NCBI RefSeq assembly: GCF_009653635.1
Contig: NZ_PPFD01000002.1
Span: 434,001-498,000 of the forward strand
DNA length: 64,000 nucleotides
Source of the DNA: Endozoicomonas sp. OPT23
GTDB lineage: Bacteria > Pseudomonadota > Gammaproteobacteria > Pseudomonadales > Endozoicomonadaceae
Direction: 5' to 3'
The notes under the pieces were generated by a model that did no database searches, was not told where the DNA came from, and was given only the letters and a program-made list of their open reading frames with translations. Made by a program: the position numbers and the translations under genes. Shown piece by piece: positions 50,756-59,792 of this stretch; position 1 is the stretch's first letter, and every line of letters begins with the position of its first letter.

Positions 50756-50788
50756 AGTTATTTACCCGCCGGAGGTGGGTAAATAACT
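50756..50788 (+). terminator. 15-bp hairpin closing the T3SS operon
   Basis: AGTTATTTACCC (50756-50767) pairs with GGGTAAATAACT (50777-50788), and the stem continues inward through GCC/GGT to a GGA loop. The arms are AT-rich outside and GC-rich inside. A smaller GTCTGG/CCAGAC repeat lies just upstream (about 50730-50744). Confidence 0.75.
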
Positions 50789-50866
50789 GATCAGACATTC
50801 AAATGAGCACATTGAAATACTCATTGCCTATAATCATCCCTTCATGTTTTAGCAACTGAGGTATTC

Positions 50867-52063
50867 ATGGCAGCCACTGGCGAATCCAGGTTCTGGGGAA
50901 GTGTCCTTATTCTGTCGGGAACCGCCATTGGAGCCGGAATGCTGGCTTTGCCACTGACGGCTGCTGATATTGGCTTCTGGACAATGGCTGGCTTGATGTT
51001 GTTTGTCTTTCTATTTGCAGTACTTTCCGCTCTGTTAATGCTGGAAGCCAACCTTGCCATTGAACCGGGCTGTTCCCTTTATACAATGGCCAGCCGAACG
51101 TTGGGCACGCCTGGCAGAGTGTTGGCGACGGTTTCTCCGCTCTGGCTTTTCTATTCGCTGTTAGCAGCTTATTTAGCGGGTGGTGGGTCTCTGATTTATC
51201 AGTTTCTGGGAGCGGAGACTGGCGTGCTTTTTGCACGTCAATTGAGTGTGGTTGTCTTTGCAGTGATCGCAGGTGGTTTTGTTTATTACAGTACTCGCTC
51301 AGTGGATTTATTGAACAGGCTGTTGTTCAGTGTCATGGTTATGAGCTTGCTGGTGGCTCTGGTGATGCTTGCCTCTCAAACGGAGTATCAGAACCTTATC
51401 AGGCGTGAGGTTGGTGCCTGGCCTGCACTGGCTGCCCTACCTATTATTTTTACCTCATTTGGCTTTCATGGCAGTATTCCCAGCCTGATCCTGTACATGC
51501 GCAAAAACCTTTCGGGTATTGCAGCCGTCTTTATTCTGGGAGCCAGTATTCCGTTTCTGGTTTATCTGCTCTGGATTTATACGTCAGTCGGCTCTTTAAC
51601 CAGTGAACAGTTGCGGATGATTGATTCAACCGGAGAATTGATCAGTGAATTGTCTGTCGTTGCAAACACTGATGGCAATTTGAAAGCATCGCTTTATGTG
51701 TTTTCAGACCTTGCGCTACTGACTTCTTTTCTTGGAGTAGCCCTTGGGCTGTTTGATTATCTGGCCAACTTGCTGAAGAGAAATAATAGCCGTTCAGGTC
51801 GTTTGCAAACTGCGGCAGCTACGTTTGTTCCTCCTATTCTTTTTGCACTTTGTTTCCCTCAGGGGTTTGTCGTGGCATTGGGCTATGCTTCTGTTGCATT
51901 GGCAGTATTAGCTGTGATTCTACCTGCATGGATTGTTCTGAAACTTCGGAAAAAGAGGGTTGCGGGACAATACCGAATCCCCATTGGCAGTTGGGCGGCG
52001 TATTCCTCTCTGGCCTTTGGCGGGCTTATTATTGCAGCTCAAATCTCTACGTTGTTTTGGTGA
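50867..52063 (+). CDS. Aromatic amino acid permease (TyrP/Mtr, HAAAP family)
   Basis: This 398-residue inner-membrane protein has eleven hydrophobic segments. It carries the family signature near the N terminus, SVLILSGTAIGAGMLALPL, and GFHGSIPSLILYM in the middle. Such carriers import tyrosine or tryptophan with protons; which one cannot be told from sequence alone. It is a single gene with TGAGG before the ATG and has no visible functional tie to the T3SS operon 140 bases upstream. Confidence 0.88.
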   Translation: MAATGESRFWGSVLILSGTAIGAGMLALPLTAADIGFWTMAGLMLFVFLFAVLSALLMLEANLAIEPGCSLYTMASRTLGTPGRVLATVSPLWLFYSLLAAYLAGGGSLIYQFLGAETGVLFARQLSVVVFAVIAGGFVYYSTRSVDLLNRLLFSVMVMSLLVALVMLASQTEYQNLIRREVGAWPALAALPIIFTSFGFHGSIPSLILYMRKNLSGIAAVFILGASIPFLVYLLWIYTSVGSLTSEQLRMIDSTGELISELSVVANTDGNLKASLYVFSDLALLTSFLGVALGLFDYLANLLKRNNSRSGRLQTAAATFVPPILFALCFPQGFVVALGYASVALAVLAVILPAWIVLKLRKKRVAGQYRIPIGSWAAYSSLAFGGLIIAAQISTLFW

Positions 52064-52425
52064 CATAGCTCAATACTGACTGACCAATTAATGTGCGACA
52101 CTAAATCCCCTATGGAAAGTGCGTGATTATACGCATCTCTCGGTGAGATGACGTGATTGTCTGTTAGGGAGGTAGTGAGTACATTGACAACATTAACTTG
52201 TTAATGGGTTGAGTCTGAACGATGGCTCGTCGCTGCCTCAGGTCTATAGCTATAGATACCTTCACAATTGCAGCGCACATATTGGCTATTGAAGCCATTA
52301 GAATTTGCCACACCCGGACGTCCCCCAGTCAAGAAACCCTTTCTCACCTTTTTCTATTAACCAGTCCTGCTGTTCAGCAGTCAGCTATGACCCTGGAAGC
52401 GGACGTTCAATTTGAGGTTGGCATA
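52064..52425. promoter_or_regulatory. frdABCD upstream region (362 bp, no gene)
   Basis: A frame in phase with frdA runs through from 52222, but the residues are not FrdA-like. A consensus -35 TTGACA (52184-52189) overlaps a short palindrome CATTAAC/GTTAATG (52191-52206). No good -10 is at 17 bases, so I do not call a promoter. The palindrome is an operator candidate for anaerobic control, but it matches no FNR site. Confidence 0.35.
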
Positions 52426-54234
52426 ATGCAGGTCATTAAGGCCGATGTTGTGATTGTTGGTGCCGGTGGCGCCGGGCTTCGTGCCGCAATTGCAGTGGCA
52501 GAACAGGACCCAAGTCTGAAGATTGCCTTGTTGTCCAAGGTTTACCCGATGCGTAGCCATACGGTTGCCGCTGAGGGCGGTTCCGCTGGCGTTATTCAGG
52601 ATCACGATTCTTTTGAAAACCACTTTGTTGATACTGTAGGTGGTGGTGACTGGCTCTGTGACCAGGACGTAGTCGATTACTTCGTTCAGAACTCTACAGA
52701 AGAGATGATTCGTCTTGAGCACTGGGGTTGCCCATGGAATCGTAAGCCTGATGGTAATGTAAACGTTCGTGCCTTTGGTGGTATGAAGATTGAACGTACC
52801 TGGTTTGCTGCGGATAAGTCCGGCTTCCACATGCTGCACACTCTGTTCCAGACGTCCACCAAGTACCCATCCATTGAACGTTTCGATGAGTACTTTGCTA
52901 CCGACCTGATTATAGAAGATGGCCGCGCTCAGGGCGTGACAGCCATTGAAGTAAAAACTGGCGAGCCTAAAGTTATTCTGGGCAAATCTATTGTTTTTGC
53001 AACAGGTGGTTCTGGTCGTATATTCCGTTTTAACACTAACGGAGCCATTGTGACCGGTGACGGCCATGGTATGGCTATGCGTGCTGGCGCGCCTCTGCGT
53101 GATATGGAATTTGTTCAATATCACCCAACGGGTCTGCCGGGTTCAGGTGTATTGATGACCGAAGGTTGTCGTGGTGAAGGCGGTATTCTGCTGAACAAGG
53201 ACGGCTACCGTTACCTGCAAGACTATGGTCTGGGACCGGAAACTCCAGTCGGCCAGCCAAAGAACAAATACATGGAACTGGGTCCTCGTGACAAGCTGTC
53301 CCAGGCCTTCTGGCAGGAACAGCGTAAAGGTCGCACTATCAAGACTGCTCTGGGCGATGCGGTGCACCTCGACCTGCGTCATCTGGGTGAGAAAAAGCTG
53401 ATGGAGCGTCTGCCGCTGATCTGCTCTCTGGCCAAGAACTACCTGGGTGTTGACCCTGTTCATCAGCCAGTACCAGTACGCCCGGCGGTTCACTACACCA
53501 TGGGTGGTATCCGTACTGACATTAACTGTGCGTCTGACATTCCTGGTCTGTACGCAGCCGGTGAGTGTGCTTCTGTAGGTATGCACGGTGCTAACCGTCT
53601 GGGTTCCAACTCTTTGGCAGAAACGGTTGTGTTTGGCGCTGTAGCTGGTGCTCAAGCGGCTGACTTCGCCAAGCAGGCAACCATGTCCGACGAGAAGAAA
53701 CTGTTGGATCAGGCTCGCGGCCATCTGGATCGTATCGAATCCATGCGTAACGCCAATGGTACTGAGAAGCTGTCCCATATCCGTAAGGAAATGGCGCTGA
53801 CCATGGAGAAATGTTTCGGCATTTATCGTATCGGCGAAGAGATGCAGGAAGGTGTTGATAAGATTGCTGAGCTGCGTGATCGCTTCAATAACGTCAAGGT
53901 TGAAGACAAGAGTAAGGTTTTCAACACTGAGCTTCTGCAGGCTTTTGAATTGCAAAGTGCATTGTCCGTTGCTCATTGTATGGCGGTTGGTGGTGTTAAT
54001 CGTAAGGAATCACGTGGTGCGCACCAGCGTATCGATGGTTTCGAAGCCCGTGATGATGAGAAGTTCCTGAAACATACCCTGACTTACTTCAATGGTGATG
54101 CTGAGCCACGTCTTGACTATGAAGACGTCAACATCACTCGCTTCCAACCGGAAGAGCGTGTTTACGGTGCTGCTGCTGAAAAGGCAGCTGCCGAAAAAGC
54201 AGCTGCAGCCAAAGCTGCCGGTCTGGATAAGTAA
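52426..54234 (+). CDS. frdA: Fumarate reductase flavoprotein subunit
   Basis: FrdA reduces fumarate to succinate in anaerobic respiration using menaquinol-derived electrons. From the ATG with GAGG upstream ([20 protein letters not shown]) it has 602 residues, the same as Escherichia FrdA, which it follows closely throughout. Seen: the dinucleotide loop, covalent-FAD His45 in [11 protein letters not shown], the catalytic region [37 protein letters not shown], and [13 protein letters not shown]. An Ala/Lys-rich tail ([15 protein letters not shown]) ends the protein. Four subunits with two small anchors point to FrdABCD rather than SdhA. Confidence 0.95.
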   Translation: MQVIKADVVIVGAGGAGLRAAIAVAEQDPSLKIALLSKVYPMRSHTVAAEGGSAGVIQDHDSFENHFVDTVGGGDWLCDQDVVDYFVQNSTEEMIRLEHWGCPWNRKPDGNVNVRAFGGMKIERTWFAADKSGFHMLHTLFQTSTKYPSIERFDEYFATDLIIEDGRAQGVTAIEVKTGEPKVILGKSIVFATGGSGRIFRFNTNGAIVTGDGHGMAMRAGAPLRDMEFVQYHPTGLPGSGVLMTEGCRGEGGILLNKDGYRYLQDYGLGPETPVGQPKNKYMELGPRDKLSQAFWQEQRKGRTIKTALGDAVHLDLRHLGEKKLMERLPLICSLAKNYLGVDPVHQPVPVRPAVHYTMGGIRTDINCASDIPGLYAAGECASVGMHGANRLGSNSLAETVVFGAVAGAQAADFAKQATMSDEKKLLDQARGHLDRIESMRNANGTEKLSHIRKEMALTMEKCFGIYRIGEEMQEGVDKIAELRDRFNNVKVEDKSKVFNTELLQAFELQSALSVAHCMAVGGVNRKESRGAHQRIDGFEARDDEKFLKHTLTYFNGDAEPRLDYEDVNITRFQPEERVYGAAAEKAAAEKAAAAKAAGLDK

Positions 54235-54248
54235 AAGGAGCATCGCGA

Positions 54249-54998
54249 ATGAGCAATAAAACCATCACCATCGAGATCCTCCGTTACAACCCGGAGACCG
54301 ATGACAAGCCGACCTACGGCAAGTTCGACATTCCTTATGTTGAAGACTGGTCCATGCTGGACGCTCTTGAACATATCAAGGACGAACTGGATTCCACACT
54401 GTCTTATCGCTGGTCCTGCCGTATGGCGGTTTGCGGTAGCTGTGGTCTGGTGATCAATGGCACACCGCAGCTGGGTTGTGAGACGTTCCTGCGTGATTAC
54501 TACCCGGGTTCTATCAAAGTTGAGCCGCTGGCTAATTTCCCGATTGAGAAGGATCTGGTGGTTGATTCCGAAGACTTCATCAAGAAGTTGGAATCTGTGA
54601 AGCCGCACATCATCAATGCGATGGAAAAGCCGGTTGAAGAGGGCGTTAACATTCAGACACCTGAGCAGATGGGACTCTACAAGCAGTTCTCCATGTGCAT
54701 CAACTGTATGCTTTGCTACTCCGCCTGCCCACAGATGGGGCTGAACCCGCTGTTTGCCGGTCCTGCGGTTATCGCTTTGGGTCATCGTTATAACCTGGAC
54801 AGCCGTGATGACGGTTATGACCAGCGTACTGAAGTGATTCAGGGTAAGAACGGTGTCTGGTCCTGTACGTTTGTCGGCTATTGTTCAGAGGTTTGTCCGA
54901 AGAACGTTGATCCGGCTGCGGCTATCAACCAGAACAAGCTGCAGGGTTCCCAGGATTGGGCTCTGTCCTACCTGATGCCACGCAAAGGAGGCAAGTAA
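54249..54998 (+). CDS. frdB: Fumarate reductase iron-sulfur subunit
   Basis: FrdB passes electrons from the quinone site to FrdA. The 249 residues carry the 2Fe-2S site [21 protein letters not shown] near residue 57-78, the 4Fe-4S site [12 protein letters not shown] near 150, and the 3Fe-4S site within [17 protein letters not shown] near 205. AAGGAG lies before the ATG, 14 bases after frdA. Its stop overlaps the frdC ATG by one base (TAATG). Confidence 0.96.
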   Translation: MSNKTITIEILRYNPETDDKPTYGKFDIPYVEDWSMLDALEHIKDELDSTLSYRWSCRMAVCGSCGLVINGTPQLGCETFLRDYYPGSIKVEPLANFPIEKDLVVDSEDFIKKLESVKPHIINAMEKPVEEGVNIQTPEQMGLYKQFSMCINCMLCYSACPQMGLNPLFAGPAVIALGHRYNLDSRDDGYDQRTEVIQGKNGVWSCTFVGYCSEVCPKNVDPAAAINQNKLQGSQDWALSYLMPRKGGK

Positions 54999-55384
54999 TG
55001 AGTCGTCGTCCTTATGTGCGCCCGATGAAGCGCACCTGGTTTATGGACCATCCGTATTACCGCATGTACATGGTGCGTGAAGCGACGTGTGTCTTTGACT
55101 TTTTGTACTGCATCAATCTGTTCGCGGGTATTGTTCAGCTTACTAAAGGCGCTGAAGCCTGGAACAGTTGGTTGGCATTTCAGGCCAACCCGTTGATGAT
55201 TTTGTTTACAGTTGTGACCTTGGGCATGACTCTTTTTCACGCGGTGACTTATTTCGATATGACACCTCGCGTATTGCCGCAGTTCATTCGCAAGAAAGTG
55301 GCAGACAATGTGGTGAACAAGCTGATGTACGCTGGCCTGGCCGGTGTATCTCTGATCGTTTTAGCTGCTGCAGTAGCAGTGTAA
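54998..55384 (+). CDS. frdC: Fumarate reductase membrane anchor C
   Basis: This 128-residue anchor begins [19 protein letters not shown] and has three hydrophobic helices (about 28-50, 62-85 and 105-128). RPYVRPM...TWW-like N-terminal residues and FYMVREATCVF are family marks, and with FrdD it binds menaquinone. The ATG overlaps the frdB stop, so expression is coupled. The length is close to the usual 131. Confidence 0.94.
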   Translation: MSRRPYVRPMKRTWFMDHPYYRMYMVREATCVFDFLYCINLFAGIVQLTKGAEAWNSWLAFQANPLMILFTVVTLGMTLFHAVTYFDMTPRVLPQFIRKKVADNVVNKLMYAGLAGVSLIVLAAAVAV

Positions 55385-55397
55385 GGGAGGATATAAG

Positions 55398-55748
55398 ATG
55401 AGTAACAAACGTCATATTGAACCCCTGCTGTGGAGCCTCTTCGGCGCAGGCGGTACTACGATCGCATTTTTCTTTCCGGTAATGATTCTGATCGTGCTGG
55501 GTATTTCTCTGGGGGCTATTCCTGCTGAAGCTCTGTCCTATGAGCGGATGTCAGGGTTCTTTCTGGATAACCTCTTTGGTCAGCTGATTCTGTTGGTGGC
55601 TCTGGTGCCTTCCTATTGGGCCTGTATTCACCGTATTTATCACGGTTCCCATGATCTGGGTATCCATCTGGGCGGCTGGTTCAAGCTGCTCTGCTATGGT
55701 GGCACACTGGTATTGAGCATCTGGACTGTTGCTACAGTTCTGCTTTGA
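55398..55748 (+). CDS. frdD: Fumarate reductase membrane anchor D
   Basis: The 116-residue protein has three membrane helices and the conserved N terminus RHIEPLLWSLFGAGG, followed by LIVLGISLGAIP and the HRIYHGSHDLGIH loop. It completes the quinone site with FrdC. GGGAGG precedes the ATG, 13 bases after frdC. A perfect 11-bp hairpin follows the stop. Confidence 0.94.
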   Translation: MSNKRHIEPLLWSLFGAGGTTIAFFFPVMILIVLGISLGAIPAEALSYERMSGFFLDNLFGQLILLVALVPSYWACIHRIYHGSHDLGIHLGGWFKLLCYGGTLVLSIWTVATVLL

Positions 55749-55755
55749 TACTGTA

Positions 55756-55785
55756 GGCTGAAGGAGTTGATTAGCTCCTTCAGCC
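55756..55785. terminator. Hairpin between frdD and a convergent gene
   Basis: GGCTGAAGGAG (55756-55766) and CTCCTTCAGCC (55775-55785) pair perfectly over an 8-nt loop. The right arm overlaps the stop of the minus-strand gene. No T-tract. Confidence 0.65.
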
Positions 55786-56529
55786 CTGAACTACCGCTAC
55801 CTGATCGAAGGCTTCGGCGAGGTAATTATTTTGTTGTTGTAACTGATGATTCAATGCTGTCTGGTCATCAGGTGAAAGGTGACTGTTCAACAGCAAATCC
55901 TGCGCTACATTTCTCATTTCTGTATTGATCAAACTCAGAGCTTTTAACGTCATATCGTCGACTAAAGCACTTAAGTCAGCCTCTTTAGCTCCTAAATTAC
56001 TGGCAAATTCTTCAGCTCGAACTTCCATTACTGTTCTTACCGGGCAATGAACCTGGTTGGGAGCTTCCATGAGCTCTGCCAGCACGTTGTAATAGCTTTT
56101 TTGAGGAAGTTGTAAATCCATCAAGGTGTTGACTACATCACTAAGAGTCAATGAGGCAGCATGTTGTAGAATTGCCTTTTCAAGGTTTTTATTGAGTTGT
56201 TTAGGCAGTGTCCCTCTTAACTGTATAAGTTGATTCATGCTTAAGACATTATCAGTCAAAGAGTTGGCAAAAACAGTGGGAGTACCTTCCCGGCATAAAC
56301 CTTTAAACAGTCCAACCTGTGTGTCAGTCAGAGGTTGGTTTGCAGAGCGTGAGGCTTTCCGTTCGTATATCGCTTTTTCTGGTAATCCAGCCTGAGCCTC
56401 TTCTGGTGGGATGTGCTTATCAACAACAACGTGTCGATCATCAGTTGCTTCATTTTTTTTAGTTTGACCCGGAGTGTAATTAGGGCCGTTAGATCCGCCA
56501 ATTCGATTGCCGCTAGACATATTACCCAT
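55780..56529 (-). CDS. Unknown protein with a secretion-signal-like N terminus (possible T3SS substrate)
   Basis: The 249-residue protein matches no family I know. Residues 1-75 are polar and disordered (Asn, Gly, Ser, Thr rich: MGNMSSGNRIGGSNG...). Residues 80-245 are helical with heptad-like spacing and no membrane segment. There is no Sec signal. It is a lone gene between frdD and an SDR gene, about 5 kb from the T3SS operon. The disordered polar start and helical body are what type III substrates often show, but this is weak evidence and an ordinary cytoplasmic protein is possible. Confidence 0.55.
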   Translation of the reverse strand: MGNMSSGNRIGGSNGPNYTPGQTKKNEATDDRHVVVDKHIPPEEAQAGLPEKAIYERKASRSANQPLTDTQVGLFKGLCREGTPTVFANSLTDNVLSMNQLIQLRGTLPKQLNKNLEKAILQHAASLTLSDVVNTLMDLQLPQKSYYNVLAELMEAPNQVHCPVRTVMEVRAEEFASNLGAKEADLSALVDDMTLKALSLINTEMRNVAQDLLLNSHLSPDDQTALNHQLQQQNNYLAEAFDQVAVVQG

Positions 56530-56678
56530 CCATGGATTTGCTGATTGTGTTCAAAACCCTATAGTAAGCTGTCAGTTTGATGGCTGAAAGCAGGTTTTGA
56601 GTGCCTAATAAAAAGAATAGCTCTCTTTGTTAGGTTATTCTGAGTCTTTATAGCAATTAGTGGAGCATTTAGACCAGT

Positions 56679-57368
56679 ATGTCCAGAAATGTTGTTATTA
56701 CCGGTGCAAACAGAGGCCTTGGGCTGGAGTTTGTAAAGCAATACCTTAAGGACGGCTGGAAGGTTTTTGCCTGCAGTCGTTCTCCAGAAACGTCTGAAGA
56801 GCTACTGAAGCTGAAACAGGTTGCAGGTGAGCAACTGGAAACCATTCCGCTGGATGTGACCAAACCGACTCATATAACCAATCTCAAATACACACTGATG
56901 GGGAACAGTATTGATCTGTTGATCAATAATGCCGGCATCTATGGTGAGAGATTGCCTTATGGTGAGGTAAGGGCTGATGAGTGGATGAAGGTTCTGGAGG
57001 TTAATACTGTTGCTCCCATGATGGTTGTTCAGGAGCTCTCTGAGCTCATTGTTGATAATGGCAAGATCATCCTGATGTCTAGCAAAATGGGCAGTGTGGC
57101 AGATAATACCAGCGGTGGAAGCTACATCTACCGCTCTTCAAAAGCCGCGCTCAACGCTGTGGGTAAAAGCCTGTCACATGATCTTGCTGGCAGAAGCATC
57201 AGCGTAGCTGTTTGCCACCCTGGCTGGGTTCAGACGGATATGGGTGGACCAAATGGTCTGATTGATACGGTTACATCAATTACAGGGCTTAGAAAGGTTA
57301 TTGAGAATCTGGATATGGGTCGCTCAGGGCAGTTCTTTAATTATGATGGTGCAGTGATTCCCTGGTAA
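56679..57368 (+). CDS. Short-chain dehydrogenase/reductase, C-factor-like
   Basis: The 229-residue SDR has the cofactor loop TGANRGLGLEFV at residues 8-19, the NNAG motif (LLINNAGIYGE) near residue 87, and the active site Ser (MSSKMGS) with YIYRSSKAAL as the YxxxK catalytic pair. PGWVQTDMGG follows. It resembles the CsgA/C-factor subgroup. The substrate is unknown. It stands alone and ends at a bidirectional terminator. Confidence 0.88.
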   Translation: MSRNVVITGANRGLGLEFVKQYLKDGWKVFACSRSPETSEELLKLKQVAGEQLETIPLDVTKPTHITNLKYTLMGNSIDLLINNAGIYGERLPYGEVRADEWMKVLEVNTVAPMMVVQELSELIVDNGKIILMSSKMGSVADNTSGGSYIYRSSKAALNAVGKSLSHDLAGRSISVAVCHPGWVQTDMGGPNGLIDTVTSITGLRKVIENLDMGRSGQFFNYDGAVIPW

Positions 57369-57373
57369 GAGAA

Positions 57374-57409
57374 ATAACAGACCAGGGAAACTTCACTCTG
57401 GTCTGTTAT
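57374..57409. terminator. Bidirectional terminator between the SDR and anti-sigma genes
   Basis: ATAACAGACCAG (57374-57385) and CTGGTCTGTTAT (57398-57409) form a perfect 12-bp stem with a 12-nt loop between convergent genes. No long T-tract. Confidence 0.65.
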
Positions 57410-57421
57410 CGTTCAGATTAA

Positions 57422-58147
57422 TCAGTAGGTTCGAGAACTCCACTGACCTTTATCCAGAACAGGTCCCATATTCCAGCCGTTAGGTGCGCCCTGCATATCC
57501 TCCAGAGTTGTGACAATTCTCGCCTTTGAAAGCTTCTCCTGCCACTCTTTAGGAATCGTCATTTGCTTAGAGCCTGACTTAGGCAGAATACCCAGGGACA
57601 GAGGTTCCATACCCTCCAGCATCAACCAGAGTTCACAGGCTTTACCCTTGGGAACATTGTCCGGCTGTACTGTCTCCATCACCAGCTTGTTCTGTGCCAG
57701 AGAGGCATTCACAATCCAGCCCGGATTATGCTCCTGGTTCTTGACGACATAGACATAATCCATGTTGGCAAGATTAGGCTGTTGAGCTGTCATAAAGACC
57801 AGCAGGAAAGCAGCAGCGATAGAAGCAAAACTTGCTCCCTGCCAGAACTTAAGGTTCTGCCAGAAGGAGCTTTCAGGCTTTACCGCCCGCTCAATGTCCC
57901 TCCATACCTGTTTCGATGGTTGTACGGGTTCCAGTGATGAATTGAGGATATCGAGATGCTCCCGCCACTCTTCAACTTCACGCTGGGTGTCATGGCTTAC
58001 CGCCATTAACGCTTCAAATTGTGCCTTGTCGGCCGGGCTCAGCACCCCCAGTACGTAATCAGCAGCGGCCTGATTTCGCTCGTCGGGGTTGCCAAGGTCT
58101 ATACGGTCATGCATTCCTTCAACCTCATCAATCCACGTCGGATCCAT
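57422..58147 (-). CDS. Anti-sigma factor, RskA-like
   Basis: The 241-residue protein has an N-terminal anti-sigma domain (AADYVLGVLSPADKAQFEALM...EVEEWREHL), one transmembrane helix (ASFASIAAAFLLVFMTA, near residue 110) and a periplasmic RskA domain (KACELWLMLEGMEPLSLGIL). It should hold the ECF sigma factor at the membrane until a signal releases it. The ATG at 58147 overlaps the sigma gene by 49 bases; an internal ATG at 58114 would shorten it by 11 residues. No zinc-binding HxxxCxxC motif is present. Coupled translation with the sigma gene is likely. Confidence 0.85.
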   Translation of the reverse strand: MDPTWIDEVEGMHDRIDLGNPDERNQAAADYVLGVLSPADKAQFEALMAVSHDTQREVEEWREHLDILNSSLEPVQPSKQVWRDIERAVKPESSFWQNLKFWQGASFASIAAAFLLVFMTAQQPNLANMDYVYVVKNQEHNPGWIVNASLAQNKLVMETVQPDNVPKGKACELWLMLEGMEPLSLGILPKSGSKQMTIPKEWQEKLSKARIVTTLEDMQGAPNGWNMGPVLDKGQWSSRTY

Positions 58148-58674
58148 GTTTTCACAGTCCCGATAGGAACATCGAGCTGGTCAGAAAGGCTTTGATGGGT
58201 CTGACCATCGAAATAACACAGTTCCAGACACAGCTTCTGATTTTCATTCAACGTTTTCAGACAGCGGTGAATCTCGCGATTATCCTGGCTGCTGGCGACC
58301 ATCTGTTCCTGACTGGCCCCCTGATCTTCCTGAATATCCAGAGCGGCATCAGTATCCATCTGGGGCTCTCGCTGGATTTTCCTGAGATAATCCAGTGCCT
58401 GGTTCCTGGCAATCGTATTCATCCATGTCATAGGCGCAGCCTTACCGCGGTTATAGCTGGAGGCAGCTTGCCAGATTTTGATATAAACCTGTTGCAAACA
58501 GTCTTCAGCCAGTTGCCTGTCCTTCAATATACGAAGGATGACAGCAAATAGTTTCGCAGAAGTTTGCTGATAAATGTGTTTCAGAGCTTTCTGTTCACCC
58601 CGGGCACACTTTTCCAGGTCATCAACCAGCCTTTCGACAGAAGACGGAGATGTGGAGTTTTCGGTTGAACGCAT
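58099..58674 (-). CDS. ECF sigma factor (RpoE-type, SigK-like)
   Basis: The 191-residue sigma factor starts at the ATG at 58674 (MRSTENSTSPSS); a longer frame to 58890 runs across the divergent promoter region and is not supported. Region 2 is seen in LFAVILRILKDRQLAEDCLQQVYIKIWQ and the adjacent WMNTIARNQALDYLRK. Region 4 helix-turn-helix is TLNENQKLCLELCYFDGQTHQSLSDQL then IGTVKTWIRRGLMRLKE. It pairs with the overlapping RskA-like anti-sigma. Targets are unknown; such pairs often autoregulate. Confidence 0.9.
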   Translation of the reverse strand: MRSTENSTSPSSVERLVDDLEKCARGEQKALKHIYQQTSAKLFAVILRILKDRQLAEDCLQQVYIKIWQAASSYNRGKAAPMTWMNTIARNQALDYLRKIQREPQMDTDAALDIQEDQGASQEQMVASSQDNREIHRCLKTLNENQKLCLELCYFDGQTHQSLSDQLDVPIGTVKTWIRRGLMRLKECMTV

Positions 58675-58772
58675 TCCGATAGCTTCGTAAGTGGGCAAAG
58701 CCTGTACTCTACCGAATAACCGTAAGGGTTCAAACCTCCATTTCGGGATACAAACGCCGATAGCCGTTGAAT

Positions 58773-58786
58773 GAGAATTGATTCTC
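58773..58786. promoter_or_regulatory. Palindrome in the sigma/marC divergent region
   Basis: GAGAATTGATTCTC, arms GAGAAT and ATTCTC around TG, lies 22 bases before the marC-like ATG. It is a candidate operator between two divergent genes. Confidence 0.35.
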
Positions 58787-58807
58787 TGGTTACGGAGATT
58801 AAGACAT

Positions 58808-59428
58808 ATGCAGCAATTGATCCACGACTTCATTCTCCTCTTTGCTGTTATTGATCCTATTGGCACCCTGCTGCTTTTTCTTTCTATCACCGGAGGCTAT
58901 TCCAGCAGAGACAGAAAGCGGATTGCTCTGAGAGCCAGCCTCTATAGTGGTGGAATATTGCTGATGTTTGTCCTGGTTGGGCAACTGCTTTTGACTGCTA
59001 TGGGGATAAGGCTGGTTTCGTTCCAAATTGCAGGCGGCATAATTCTTTTTTTGTTTGGTCTGAAAATGATTTTCGGAGAAGATGTCTCGCATTCTCATGA
59101 CAGAGCTGAACCGGGTCATGATATTGCGGTCTTCCCTCTGGCTATTCCATCTATGGCCAGCCCAGGAGCGCTTACCGCTGTTGTTATTCTGACGGACAAT
59201 CGGCGTTTCAGTGTTGATGATCAGATAGTCACCAGTATCATACTGGTTGGCGTTATTCTGATTACTTACTTATTACTGCTTGCAGCCAATACCATTCATA
59301 AGTGGTTGGGCGACAGTGGGTCGGCAATATTGATTCGAGTGATGGGAATGATTCTAGGTGCACTGGCGGTGGAGATTGTTATTCAGGGAATAGCAGGATT
59401 ACAGGGTAACCCGGCTACTGCCTTGTAG
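58808..59428 (+). CDS. MarC/UPF0056 family membrane protein
   Basis: The 206-residue protein starts at the ATG preceded by GGAG (MQQLIHDFILLFAVIDPIGT); ten codons further upstream are dispensable. It has six membrane helices in two related halves, with the family signatures FAVIDPIGTLLLF and AIPSMASPGALTAVVIL. Despite the MarC name, no transport substrate is established for the family. Its last 14 bases overlap the convergent Hpt gene. Confidence 0.88.
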   Translation: MQQLIHDFILLFAVIDPIGTLLLFLSITGGYSSRDRKRIALRASLYSGGILLMFVLVGQLLLTAMGIRLVSFQIAGGIILFLFGLKMIFGEDVSHSHDRAEPGHDIAVFPLAIPSMASPGALTAVVILTDNRRFSVDDQIVTSIILVGVILITYLLLLAANTIHKWLGDSGSAILIRVMGMILGALAVEIVIQGIAGLQGNPATAL

Positions 59429-59792
59429 TATTGATGGCTTCAACCACCTGACTGTAGACCTCTTCAATCTCGGACAGCAAGGGTGAAAATACGTCTGTGT
59501 TTGCCTGTTGTCCGGCCGTTTCTAAATCCTGTGTTAACCGAGTTAACTTTTCAGCACCCACAATCATGGATGAGCCTTTGATTCGGTGGGACAAGCTGGC
59601 GACTTTATCGGAATATCCTTTCTCTACACCTTCCTTGAGGGACTGTAGATCTGTTTCTGTAGTATTTAGAAATTCATCCAATAACGAACCAAGCAGTGTT
59701 GAATCTCCATCTGTCAGCTCATTTAAACTATCTAGGTTGATCATCTCTACATCCTCCATGATGTACCTGATATTAGTTTCGTCGGTTGCCAT
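59415..59792 (-). CDS. Histidine phosphotransfer (Hpt) domain protein
   Basis: The 125-residue single-domain protein is a four-helix Hpt module. The phosphorylatable His is in LSHRIKGSSMIVGA, the HxxKGSS pattern, with a helix-forming DLQSLKEGVEKG before it. It would relay phosphate between a hybrid kinase receiver and a response regulator. The gene abuts the DUF1631 gene: the DUF1631 stop at 59792 meets its start, so the two are probably co-transcribed. The partner kinase is not encoded nearby, though the RetS-like hybrid sensor at 24-26 kb is one formal candidate. Confidence 0.88.
   Translation of the reverse strand: MATDETNIRYIMEDVEMINLDSLNELTDGDSTLLGSLLDEFLNTTETDLQSLKEGVEKGYSDKVASLSHRIKGSSMIVGAEKLTRLTQDLETAGQQANTDVFSPLLSEIEEVYSQVVEAINTTRQ

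Noticed and set aside
52222-52425. 68-codon extension of frdA
   Set aside because: Residues are not FrdA-like and a good ribosome binding site precedes the ATG at 52426.
58675-58890. 72-codon extension of the ECF sigma gene
   Set aside because: It would cover the divergent region and overlap the marC-like start; the residues are basic and unlike a sigma domain.
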